A DNA stretch of 64,000 bases. It comes from Castellaniella hirudinis_A (lineage in GTDB: Bacteria > Pseudomonadota > Gammaproteobacteria > Burkholderiales > Burkholderiaceae_B). The notes under the pieces are model-generated. The model was not told the origin of the DNA and searched no databases. It was given only the letters and a program-made list of their open reading frames with translations. Location of the stretch: assembly GCF_047468865.1 (NCBI RefSeq), contig NZ_JBLGTV010000008.1, positions 68,454 through 132,453 on the forward strand, written 5' to 3'. Below are positions 35,087 to 43,379 of the stretch, piece after piece. Every line of letters starts with the position of its first letter. Within the stretch, counting starts at the first letter, position 1. Made by a program: the position numbers and the translations under genes.

Positions 35087-35518
35087 ATGTTCAATCCATC
35101 CAAAGAACAGGCCCGGCTTTTCTTCATCGATGCCTGGCGCAAGCGCCGCGAAGGCGGCGTGCTGACGCCCCTGGAAACCATGGCGGCCGACCTGGTGGAA
35201 CGCCACCCCGAATACCACGAGGATCTGCAACGGCCTGACGCCACCGACCGCGATTATCCGGTGGAGGCAGGCCGCACCAATCCATTCCTGCATCTGTCCA
35301 TGCACCTGGCCATCCAGGAGCAGCTGTCCATCGACCATCCGCCGGGCATCCGGGCCGCCTGGACGGCCTTGATCCAGACCCGCGACGAACACGAAGCCGT
35401 CCATCTCATCATGGAGGCCCTGGGCGAAGTCGTCTGGGAGGCCCAACGTCTGGGCAAGCCCCTGGACAACGACCATTACCTCGACCTGATCCGCCGCCAC
35501 GCCAGCCGCACCCACTGA
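35087..35518 (+). CDS. DUF1841 family protein
   Basis: A 143-residue cytoplasmic protein of the conserved beta-/gammaproteobacterial DUF1841 family, recognisable from MFNPSKEQARLFFIDAWRK, the HPEYHEDL block, TNPFLHLSMHLAIQEQLSID and the HEAVHLIMEALGE tail with several conserved histidines. No biochemical role is established. It is divergent from icd and followed after 8 bp by the moxR-type gene, so the three downstream genes probably form one operon. Confidence 0.88.
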   Translation: MFNPSKEQARLFFIDAWRKRREGGVLTPLETMAADLVERHPEYHEDLQRPDATDRDYPVEAGRTNPFLHLSMHLAIQEQLSIDHPPGIRAAWTALIQTRDEHEAVHLIMEALGEVVWEAQRLGKPLDNDHYLDLIRRHASRTH

Positions 35519-35526
35519 CACACACC

Positions 35527-36384
35527 ATGACCCAGACCGCACAACCCACCCCCCAGCGCTTCGAAGGCACCGACCAATACGTCGCCACCGACGCCTTGAA
35601 AATGGCCGTCAACGCCGCCCTGACCCTGCAGCGTCCCCTGCTGGTCAAGGGTGAACCGGGCACCGGCAAAACCCTGCTGGCCGAAGAAGTCGCCCGCGCG
35701 CTGGGCCGCCCCTTGCTGCAATGGCACATCAAATCCACCACCAAGGCCCAGCAGGGGCTGTACGAATACGACGCGGTGTCACGCCTGCGGGATTCACAGC
35801 TGGGCGAGGCCCGGGTGCACGACATCCGCCACTACATCGTGCAGGGGGTTCTGTGGCAGGCCTTCGTCGCCGACACGCCCAGCGTGGTGCTGATCGACGA
35901 AATCGACAAAGCCGATATCGAATTCCCCAACGATCTGCTGCGCGAACTGGATCGCATGGAATTCCACGTCTATGAAACCCGCGAGACCATCCGCGCGCGC
36001 CACCGGCCCCTGATCCTGATCACGTCCAACAACGAAAAAGACCTGCCCGACGCCTTCCTGCGCCGCTGCTTTTTCCACTATATTGATTTTCCCGACCGCG
36101 CCACCCTGGCCGACATCGTGGCGGTGCATTTTCCGGCTTTGCGCCAGGATGTGCTGTCGGCGGCCCTGGATGCCTTTTTTCATTTGCGCGAAGTCCCCGG
36201 CCTGAAAAAACGCCCCTCCACCTCCGAATTCCTGGACTGGCTGCGGCTGCTGCTGGCCGAATCCATCGCGCCGCAAACCCTGAATCAGGACGCCGTCCCG
36301 CCGCTGGCCGGGGCCTTGCTGAAAAACGAGCAAGACCTGTCCCTGCTGCGCCGCCTGGCCATGCTGGGCCAACGGGGCCGCTGA
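35527..36384 (+). CDS. MoxR-family AAA+ ATPase
   Basis: A 285-residue AAA+ ATPase with Walker A GEPGTGKTLL (about residues 44-53), Walker B VVLIDEIDKAD (about 121), sensor 1 ITSNNEKDLPDAFLRRC and an arginine in the C-terminal lid. MoxR proteins act as chaperone-like partners of VWA-domain proteins in maturation of enzymes or surface complexes. The gene for such a VWA protein follows 115 bp later, the classic pair. Confidence 0.92.
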   Translation: MTQTAQPTPQRFEGTDQYVATDALKMAVNAALTLQRPLLVKGEPGTGKTLLAEEVARALGRPLLQWHIKSTTKAQQGLYEYDAVSRLRDSQLGEARVHDIRHYIVQGVLWQAFVADTPSVVLIDEIDKADIEFPNDLLRELDRMEFHVYETRETIRARHRPLILITSNNEKDLPDAFLRRCFFHYIDFPDRATLADIVAVHFPALRQDVLSAALDAFFHLREVPGLKKRPSTSEFLDWLRLLLAESIAPQTLNQDAVPPLAGALLKNEQDLSLLRRLAMLGQRGR

Positions 36385-36499
36385 ATGCAGCGCTCCCGCG
36401 TCCAGCACCGGCCGGCTTGTCCGCCGGAGGCCCGCCGCCGCGCGCACTGCGGCCTGTGTCCGCCGGCTGGCCACCCAGCCGCTCACGCCGGGGGCCGGC

Positions 36500-37669
36500 A
36501 TGCTGATTGATTTCTTCACCCAGTTGCGCGCCGCCGGCATCCCGGTGTCGATCCAGGAATTCCTCAGCCTGCTGACGCTGTTGCGCAGCCCGGCCGCCCC
36601 ACTCAGCACCGAGGATTTCTACCATCTGGCCCGCCTGGCCCTGGTCAAGGACGAAACCCGCTACGACCGCTATGATCGCGTATTTGCCGCGTTCATCGGT
36701 CAGTTGCAGGCCCAGGCGGGCGACCCGGACATCCCCGCCGACTGGCTACGGCAAACCTTGCGCAGGCACCTCAGCGCGGAAGAAAAAGCGGCCCTGGAAA
36801 AACACGGCTGGGATCGCCTGATGGCGATGCTGCGCGAACGCCTGGACGAACAGAAAGAACGCCACGCCGGCGGCAGCAAATGGATCGGCACAGGGGGCTC
36901 GTCCCCCTTCGGCCACGGGGGCTATCACCCGGAAGGCATCCGCATCGGCGGGCCATCGGCGGGCAACCGCACGGCGGTCAAGGTCTGGGAACAGCGCCAG
37001 TACCGGGATTACGACGACCAGCAGACGCTGGGCACGCGCAACTTCAAGATGGCGCTGCGCCGCCTGCGCCGCTTTGCCCGCCAAGGCGCCGCCACCGAGC
37101 TGGATATGCCCGGCACGATCCGGGGCACGGCGGAGCAGGCCGGCCTGCTGGATCTGCAATGGATGCCCGAGCGCCACAATACAGTGAAAGTGCTGATGCT
37201 GCTGGACGTGGGCGGCAGCATGGACGACCACATCGCCCGGGTCGAGTCCCTGTTTTCCGCCGCCCGCAGCGAATTCAAGCACCTGGAAGTGTTTTATTTC
37301 CACAACTGTCCGTATGAATCGGTCTGGCGGCACAACAGCCGCCGCCGCGAGGCGCGCCTGGACACCTGGGATCTGCTGCGCAGCTATGGCCAGGACTGGC
37401 GGCTGATCCTGGTGGGGGATGCGTCCATGAGCCCCTACGAGCTGCTGTACCCGGGCGGCTCAGTCGAACACCACAACCCCGAAACCGGGGCCGCGTGGCT
37501 GCAGCGGATACTCGGCCATTGGCCGCACGCCCTCTGGCTGAACCCGGAACCCGCCGGATCCTGGCCTTACCGGCAGTCCATCGCCATCGTGCGCGAACTG
37601 ATGCACGACCGCATGGTGGGCATGACCCTGGAAGGACTGGAACAAGGGATGAAGCAATTGTCGAAATAA
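36500..37669 (+). CDS. VWA domain protein (CoxE-like)
   Basis: A 389-residue protein whose C-terminal half is a von Willebrand A domain. The MIDAS motif reads LLDVGGSMDD (about residues 234-243), with Gly replacing the first Ser of the usual DxSxS. The middle is rich in Gly/His (GTGGSSPFGHGGYHPEGIRIGG). It is the expected partner of the MoxR-type ATPase just upstream. The substrate of the pair is unknown. No signal peptide is visible, so it acts in the cytoplasm. Confidence 0.88.
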   Translation: MLIDFFTQLRAAGIPVSIQEFLSLLTLLRSPAAPLSTEDFYHLARLALVKDETRYDRYDRVFAAFIGQLQAQAGDPDIPADWLRQTLRRHLSAEEKAALEKHGWDRLMAMLRERLDEQKERHAGGSKWIGTGGSSPFGHGGYHPEGIRIGGPSAGNRTAVKVWEQRQYRDYDDQQTLGTRNFKMALRRLRRFARQGAATELDMPGTIRGTAEQAGLLDLQWMPERHNTVKVLMLLDVGGSMDDHIARVESLFSAARSEFKHLEVFYFHNCPYESVWRHNSRRREARLDTWDLLRSYGQDWRLILVGDASMSPYELLYPGGSVEHHNPETGAAWLQRILGHWPHALWLNPEPAGSWPYRQSIAIVRELMHDRMVGMTLEGLEQGMKQLSK

Positions 37670-37786
37670 GCGGGCGGGCGACACGCGCCCCGCCTGCCGC
37701 ATGTCCGTCTGGACGATCGCCCGCCATGAGCGGGAGCGGGCTGTCCGGCGAAGACGCGAATCAACCGCCGGGGAGGCCGCGCCCCC

Positions 37787-39115
37787 TCAATCCACCGTTT
37801 TCAGCACCGCCGCCAGGGTATCGAAAATCCGGGCGATTTCGTCTTCCGAGATGATCAGCGGGGGTGAAATCGCAATGATGTCGCCGGTATAGCGCACCAG
37901 CAGCCCCTGGTCGAAGCATTTGGCGAAGACTTCGGCGGCGCGCGCGCCCGGGGCGCCCTCGCGCGGGGCCATTTCGATGCCGGCAACCAAACCCAGATTG
38001 CGGATGTCAATGACGTGCGGACTGCCTTTCAGGGCATGGGCGGCGGCCTCGAACGGCGCCGCCAGGCGGGCGGCGCGCTGGAACAAGCCCTCGTCGTGAT
38101 AGACCCCCAGCGTGGCCCGCACAGCGGCGGTGGCCAGCGGATGGGCCGAATAGGTGTAGCCGTGGAAAAATTCGATGCCGGCGGCGCTGGCTTCGATGAT
38201 GGCGTCGTGCACCGAGCGCCGCACGGCCACCGCGCCCGCCGGAACGGCAGCGTTGCTGATACCCTTGGCCATGGTAATGAGATCGGGCGTAACGCCGAAG
38301 AATTCGCTGGCGGTGGCCGCGCCCAGGCGGCCGAACCCGGTGATGACTTCGTCGAAAATCAACAGGATGCCGTGCTTTTCAGTGATGGCGCGCAGCCTTT
38401 CCAGGTAGCCCTTGGGCGGCAGCAGCACGCCCGTGGATCCCGCCAGCGGCTCGACGATCACGGCGGCAATGGTCGAGGCGTCGTGCAGCGCGATGATGCT
38501 TTCCAGCGCATCGGCGAAGTGCTCGCCGCCCCAGGCGGGCTGGCCATGCGACCAGGCATTGTGCGCCAGGTCGTGCGTATGCGGCAGGTGATCCACCCCC
38601 GGCAGCAAGACCCCGGAAAACGCCTTGCGGTTGGGGGAGATCCCGCCCACCGATATCCCGCCGAACCCCACCCCGTGGTAGCCGCGCTCACGGCCGATCA
38701 GGCGGGTGCGCTGGCCTTCGCCCCGGGCGCGGTGATAGGCCACGGCGATTTTCAGGGCCGTGTCCACGGATTCGGAACCCGAATTGGTGAAAAACACCCG
38801 ATCCAAGCCCTCGGGCATCAAGGCCGCGACATCCGCAGCGGCACGGAAGGCGTCTTCATGCCCGATCTGGAAGCTGGGCGCGTAGTCCAACTGGCTGGCC
38901 TGCCGCGTGATGGCCTCCACGATGGGCCGGCGCGCATGGCCGGCATTGACGCACCACAGGCCCGAGGTGCTATCCAGCACCTGATGGCCGTCGCCCGCGG
39001 TGTAGTACATCCCCTGAGCCGCAGTCAGCATGCGGGGATGCGCCTTGAACTGGCGATTGGCGGTAAACGGCATCCACAAATTGGACATGTCCGGGGTTTT
39101 CTTCACTTCTTGCAT
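37787..39115 (-). CDS. bauA: beta-alanine--pyruvate (class III) aminotransferase
   Basis: A 442-residue fold-type I PLP enzyme. Key blocks are NLWMPFTANRQFK, FFTNSGSESVDTALK, the YHGVGFGG cofactor-binding region, IFDEVITGFGRLG and the Schiff-base Lys in TMAKGISNAAVP. The N-terminal block and context fit omega-amino acid:pyruvate aminotransferase acting on beta-alanine to give malonate semialdehyde, which the nearby CoA-acylating dehydrogenase would convert onward. It is divergent from a MocR regulator with a symmetric operator between them. Confidence 0.9.
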   Translation of the reverse strand: MQEVKKTPDMSNLWMPFTANRQFKAHPRMLTAAQGMYYTAGDGHQVLDSTSGLWCVNAGHARRPIVEAITRQASQLDYAPSFQIGHEDAFRAAADVAALMPEGLDRVFFTNSGSESVDTALKIAVAYHRARGEGQRTRLIGRERGYHGVGFGGISVGGISPNRKAFSGVLLPGVDHLPHTHDLAHNAWSHGQPAWGGEHFADALESIIALHDASTIAAVIVEPLAGSTGVLLPPKGYLERLRAITEKHGILLIFDEVITGFGRLGAATASEFFGVTPDLITMAKGISNAAVPAGAVAVRRSVHDAIIEASAAGIEFFHGYTYSAHPLATAAVRATLGVYHDEGLFQRAARLAAPFEAAAHALKGSPHVIDIRNLGLVAGIEMAPREGAPGARAAEVFAKCFDQGLLVRYTGDIIAISPPLIISEDEIARIFDTLAAVLKTVD

Positions 39116-39209
39116 GACAGCCTCTCAGAGCAGGGTTTCGGAGACCAAGGATTCGGTAGGCCCATTCTGGCGTGGCCGACCCGCGAAAACCAGACACGGT
39201 GACAGAATT

Positions 39210-39238
39210 TCTGGATAACTGTACAGTTGAAATCCAGA
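39210..39238. promoter_or_regulatory. candidate MocR operator between bauA and mocR
   Basis: A perfect 12-bp palindrome AACTGTACAGTT (39217-39228) is flanked by the inverted pair TCTGGAT (39210-39216) and ATCCAGA (39232-39238). It lies 95 bases from the bauA start and 61 from the mocR start, well placed to control both. Confidence 0.6.
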
Positions 39239-39298
39239 TCACTGTATTGAATACTGAATCGACTTGAATCCCGATCCCATTCACCCCAGCGACCCGCC

Positions 39299-40753
39299 AT
39301 GATTTTCTTCACCCCCGACCGCCGACGCAAAGAAGCACCCAGCCTGGTGGATCAGGTGGTCGCGGCGCTGGAAAAAGCCATCCGTCAGCGCATCCTGCGC
39401 CCGGGCATGGCGTTGCCCTCCATCCGCCAATTCTCCCGGGATCACGGCATCAGCACGTTCACGGTCACGGCCGCCTACAACCGCCTGGCGGCACGCGGGC
39501 TGGTGCAGTCGCAGCCGGGCGCCAATTTCCGGGTCAGCCGCCAGAAACCCGCCGCGCCCAGCACCGTGCCCCAATGGGTCAGGCCCCGCATCGGCTCGGC
39601 CTGGCTGCTGGCGGATGTCTTTGCCGACCACTCGATTGCGATCAAGGCGGGGTGCGGGTGGCTGCCGCCCGATTGGCATGACGCCGCCGGGCTGCCCCCC
39701 GCGCTGCGGCAAATCAGCCGGGTTCCCGTCGGCCAGATATCCGCCTACGGGCATCCGCTGGGCTACCACCCCCTGCGCGAACACCTGGCCCAACGCCTGC
39801 AAACGCACGGGCTGGCCGTGGCGCCCGGCCAAATCCTGCTGACCCACGGGGCCACCCAAGCGCTGGACATCGTGGTGCGCACGCTGCTGCGGGCGGGCGA
39901 CCATGTCGTGGTGGAATCGCCCGGCTACGCCAACCTGCTGCAGATCCTCGCCCTCAGCGGGATCGTCGTGCATGCCGTGCCCCGAACGCGCGAAGGCATT
40001 TGCGCGGACACGCTGGAAAAACTGGCATCCCGGCACCCGATCCGCATGATTTTCGTCACCACCGTCCTGCAAAACCCCACTGGCGCCAGCTTTTCGATGC
40101 CCGGCGCGTTTCGCCTGCTGCAGCTGGCCGAGCGCCACGATTTCCTGGTCGTCGAGGACGATGTCTCACGCGACCTGCTGCCGGAGCCCGCCCCTTTGCT
40201 GGCGGCGCTGGCCGGCGTCAGCCGGGTCATTCATATCTCGGGCTTTTCCAAGAACGTGACGCCGTCCATCCGGGTGGGCTACCTGACCTGCGCCCAGCCC
40301 TTGGTGGAAGAATGCACCCGCACCAAAATGTCGCTGGGGCTGACCTCCGCCGAACTGATGGAGCGCGCCGCTTTCCACGTCCTGCGCGACGGCCGCCACA
40401 ACACCTATCTGCGCGGCATCCGCGAACGCCTGCACGAAGCCCACGACCACGTCGCGGCCGCGATGCGCGCGCACGGATTCGAGGTCTGGACCGAACCCGG
40501 CGCCGGCCTGTTCCTGTGGGCCAGGCCACCGTTCCCCCCACCACGCGACGGCATGCTCGGCCTGGCGGCACGCGCCCTGGAAGCCGGCATCTGGCTGGCC
40601 CCCGGCAGTTATTTCGACCCCGAAGGCCGGGAGACCAACTGGCTGCGCTTCAATGTCGCCTACAGCGCCAGCCCGCGCCTGTGGCGATTTTTTCAGGAGG
40701 AACGGGCGGCGGCCTCGCCATCGAACCCGCCGGCGAAGACTTCCAGGAGATAA
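39299..40753 (+). CDS. MocR-type regulator (GntR wHTH fused to aminotransferase domain)
   Basis: A 484-residue MocR/GabR-like protein. The N-terminal GntR winged helix (about residues 15-80) has QRILRPGMALPSIRQFSRDHGISTFTVTAAYNRL style. The C-terminal class I aminotransferase-like domain keeps a PLP lysine in HISGFSKNVTPSIRVGYL. Such regulators sense an amino compound through PLP. Divergence from bauA suggests beta-alanine or a related omega-amino acid as signal. Its 3' end overlaps the convergent lysR gene by 61 bp. Confidence 0.92.
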   Translation: MIFFTPDRRRKEAPSLVDQVVAALEKAIRQRILRPGMALPSIRQFSRDHGISTFTVTAAYNRLAARGLVQSQPGANFRVSRQKPAAPSTVPQWVRPRIGSAWLLADVFADHSIAIKAGCGWLPPDWHDAAGLPPALRQISRVPVGQISAYGHPLGYHPLREHLAQRLQTHGLAVAPGQILLTHGATQALDIVVRTLLRAGDHVVVESPGYANLLQILALSGIVVHAVPRTREGICADTLEKLASRHPIRMIFVTTVLQNPTGASFSMPGAFRLLQLAERHDFLVVEDDVSRDLLPEPAPLLAALAGVSRVIHISGFSKNVTPSIRVGYLTCAQPLVEECTRTKMSLGLTSAELMERAAFHVLRDGRHNTYLRGIRERLHEAHDHVAAAMRAHGFEVWTEPGAGLFLWARPPFPPPRDGMLGLAARALEAGIWLAPGSYFDPEGRETNWLRFNVAYSASPRLWRFFQEERAAASPSNPPAKTSRR

Positions 40754-41652
40754 TCCAGCAATACCCGGACGTTGCGCGGCGCGCGGGCCGAATACGGCCG
40801 CAAGGCAAAGATCGTGCGCCCAAAGGTATTCACAGGCCGCCAGTCCGGCAGGAGCGGCACCAGCGCCCCCTCGCGCACCGCCTGCTGCGCGGAAAAATCC
40901 GGCAGGACGGCGATGCCCAGCCCGGCACAGGCCATGTCCCGCAGCACTTCGCTGTTGTTGGCCACGAAACAGGGCTGGATGGGCACCGTCACCGACGCCG
41001 CCGGCGAGGCGGCCCGGCCGGGCTGAAACACCCAGTTGGCCACCCCCTGCTGGCGGGGATAGTGCAGCTGGCTGTGGCCTTTGAGATCTCCGGGGTTGCG
41101 GGGCGTGCCCTGGCGCGCCAGGTAGGCGGGACTGGCCAGCAGCAGTGCGCGGGTCGGGCAAAGCACCCGCGCCACATAGGTATCCGGCGGGACTTCGATG
41201 TGGCGCAAAGCCAGATCGAACCCTTCGGAGGTCAGCGAGACCAGGCTGTCCCGCATATCCAGCTCAAGACGAATCCGGGGATGACGCCGCATGAATTCCG
41301 GCAGGCACGCCACCAGCTGCTGGCGCGCAAACGCCACCGGCGCAGTGATCCGCAACAGCCCGGCGGGCGTGGTGGAGAGATCCCGCACCTCGGCGAAACT
41401 CTGGGCGATATGCAGATAGGCATCGCGGGTGTCGTCCACCAATTGACGCCCGGCATCGGTCAGGCGCACCGAGCGCGTGGTGCGCAGCACCAGCGGCACC
41501 CCCGCGGCGGCTTCGAGCTCGGCCACCCGCTGGCTCATGGCGGCCTTGCTGACGGCCAGCCGCCGGGCGGCCGACGTAAAACTGCCTTGTTCCGCCAGGA
41601 CATTCAGCCAGTGTATGTGCGGCCACAGCCGATCAATGTTCTTGTAATCCAT
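40693..41652 (-). CDS. LysR-family regulator
   Basis: From the ATG at 41652 it encodes 319 residues. A TTG start at 41679 would add nine residues but lies within the operator. The N-terminal helix-turn-helix shows the LysR pattern NVLAEQGSFTSAARRLAVSKAAMSQRVAELE, followed by the effector domain. It is divergent from the mmsA-type gene and should control it through the inverted repeat at 41656-41683. The last 61 bp overlap the mocR end, so the two regulator mRNAs are complementary at their 3' ends. Confidence 0.92.
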   Translation of the reverse strand: MDYKNIDRLWPHIHWLNVLAEQGSFTSAARRLAVSKAAMSQRVAELEAAAGVPLVLRTTRSVRLTDAGRQLVDDTRDAYLHIAQSFAEVRDLSTTPAGLLRITAPVAFARQQLVACLPEFMRRHPRIRLELDMRDSLVSLTSEGFDLALRHIEVPPDTYVARVLCPTRALLLASPAYLARQGTPRNPGDLKGHSQLHYPRQQGVANWVFQPGRAASPAASVTVPIQPCFVANNSEVLRDMACAGLGIAVLPDFSAQQAVREGALVPLLPDWRPVNTFGRTIFALRPYSARAPRNVRVLLDYLLEVFAGGFDGEAAARSS

Positions 41653-41655
41653 ACT

Positions 41656-41683
41656 ATCATTGTTCTCTATTTTGAACAATGAT
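41656..41683. promoter_or_regulatory. LysR operator next to lysR start
   Basis: ATCATTGTTC (41656-41665) and GAACAATGAT (41674-41683) form a perfect 10-bp inverted repeat with an 8-base spacer, containing the T-N11-A type LysR motif. It begins 4 bases upstream of the lysR ATG, so binding should block lysR expression while sitting about 90 bases before mmsA. Confidence 0.7.
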
Positions 41684-41770
41684 TCCAGTCTTTTGGTCTA
41701 TGCAAGCCACCGGGGCCTTCCTACACTGGCCCGCAGATCAATTCCCACCCCTCATTTTCTGGAGGCTTCC

Positions 41771-43282
41771 ATGCAGGCTTACACCGATACCGCCGACGTC
41801 GGGCATTTCATCAACGGGCAGCGCACCCCGGGCCAAGGGACGCAGACCCAGGCCATTTTCAACCCGGCCACCGGCCAGGTCGCCCGGCAACTGCGCCTGG
41901 CCTGCCCGGCCGACGTCGAAGCGGCGGTCGAGTCCGCCGTGGCCGCGTTTCCCGCCTGGGCCAATACCCCCGCGCCGCGCCGCGCCCGCGTGATATTCAA
42001 GTTCCTGGAGCTGATGAATGCCCACTGCGAAGAACTCGCCGCCATCATCACAGCCGAGCACGGCAAGGTGTTCAGCGACGCCCTGGGCGAACTGGCCCGC
42101 GGGATCGATATCATCGAATTCGCCTGCGGCATCCCGCAACTGCTGAAGGGGGACTACACCGAGCAAGTGGCCACCGGGCTGGACAACTGGACCGTGCGCC
42201 AACCCCTGGGCGTGGTGGCCGGCATCACGCCGTTCAACTTCCCCGCCATGGTGCCCTGCTGGATGTTCCCCCTGGCCCTCGCATCGGGCAACTGCTTCAT
42301 CCTCAAGCCAAGCGAACGCGACCCGTCGGTCTCGCTGCGCATCGCCGAACTGCTGCGCGAAGCCGGCCTGCCCGACGGCGTCTTCACCGTGCTGCAAGGC
42401 GACAAGGACACCGTGGACGCCCTGCTGGTCCATCCCGACGTCCAGGCCATCAGCTTCGTGGGCTCCACCCCGATTGCGCGATCCATCTACGAACGCGGCG
42501 CCCGGCACGGCAAACGCGTGCAGGCCCTGGGCGGCGCCAAGAACCACATGGTGGTCATGCCCGACGCGGATATGGAACAGGCCGTGAACGCCCTGATCGG
42601 CTCCGCCTACGGCGCGGCGGGCGAACGCTGCATGGCCGTGTCCGTGGCCGTGCTGGTGGGCGATGCCGCTGACCGCATCATCCCCATTCTGGCCGAACGC
42701 GCCCGCACCCTGAAGGTGTCCCACGGCATGGATCCCCAAGCGGAAATGGGGCCGGTGATTACCCAGGACGCCGTGCAGCGCATCACGAACTACCTGGACA
42801 TCGGCATCCAGGAAGGCGCCACGCTGGTGCAGGACGGCCGCCACCTGCAAGTGCCCGGCCACGAAAGCGGCTTCTTTATCGGCGGCTGCCTGTTCGACCA
42901 CGTGACGCCCGAGATGCGCATCTACCAAGAGGAAATCTTCGGGCCGGTTCTGGCCTGCATGCGCGCCCCCGACATCGAATCGGCCATCCAGATCATCAAC
43001 AACCACAGTTTCGGCAACGGCGTGGCCTGCTTTACACGCGACGGGCACGCGGCGCGCGAATTCGCGCGGCGCATCCAGGTCGGCATGGTCGGCATCAACG
43101 TGCCCATTCCCGTCCCCATGGCCTGGCACGGCTTTGGCGGCTGGAAAAACAGCCTGTTCGGCGACATGCATGTCTACGGGGAAGAAGGCGTGCGCTTCTA
43201 CACCCGCCAGAAGTCCGTCATGCAGCGCTGGCCGGACAGCGAGGCCAAGGGGGCGGAATTCGCCTTTCCCACCCACGGCTGA
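41771..43282 (+). CDS. mmsA: CoA-acylating methylmalonate-semialdehyde dehydrogenase
   Basis: A 503-residue aldehyde dehydrogenase read from the ATG at 41771 with TGGAGG before it. MMSDH hallmarks are VGHFINGQRTPG, GVVAGITPFNFPAMVPCWM, SFVGSTPIARSIY, LGGAKNHMVVMPDAD and the catalytic Cys in AAGERCMAVS. It makes acetyl-CoA from malonate semialdehyde or propionyl-CoA from methylmalonate semialdehyde. With the neighbouring class III aminotransferase it completes a beta-alanine degradation route. A strong terminator follows. Confidence 0.94.
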   Translation: MQAYTDTADVGHFINGQRTPGQGTQTQAIFNPATGQVARQLRLACPADVEAAVESAVAAFPAWANTPAPRRARVIFKFLELMNAHCEELAAIITAEHGKVFSDALGELARGIDIIEFACGIPQLLKGDYTEQVATGLDNWTVRQPLGVVAGITPFNFPAMVPCWMFPLALASGNCFILKPSERDPSVSLRIAELLREAGLPDGVFTVLQGDKDTVDALLVHPDVQAISFVGSTPIARSIYERGARHGKRVQALGGAKNHMVVMPDADMEQAVNALIGSAYGAAGERCMAVSVAVLVGDAADRIIPILAERARTLKVSHGMDPQAEMGPVITQDAVQRITNYLDIGIQEGATLVQDGRHLQVPGHESGFFIGGCLFDHVTPEMRIYQEEIFGPVLACMRAPDIESAIQIINNHSFGNGVACFTRDGHAAREFARRIQVGMVGINVPIPVPMAWHGFGGWKNSLFGDMHVYGEEGVRFYTRQKSVMQRWPDSEAKGAEFAFPTHG

Positions 43283-43305
43283 TCCCAGCGGCCATCGCCG
43301 GGCCA

Positions 43306-43340
43306 CCGCGCTGCCCGCACAACGCGGGCAGCGCGGTTTT
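43306..43340 (+). terminator. terminator of mmsA
   Basis: CCGCGCTGCCCGC and GCGGGCAGCGCGG form a perfect 13-bp stem with a 5-base loop, followed by TTTT, 24 bases after the stop codon. Confidence 0.9.
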
Positions 43341-43379
43341 GCGGTATGGTGACACTCCCTGATTTTTTCACCTTGCCCT

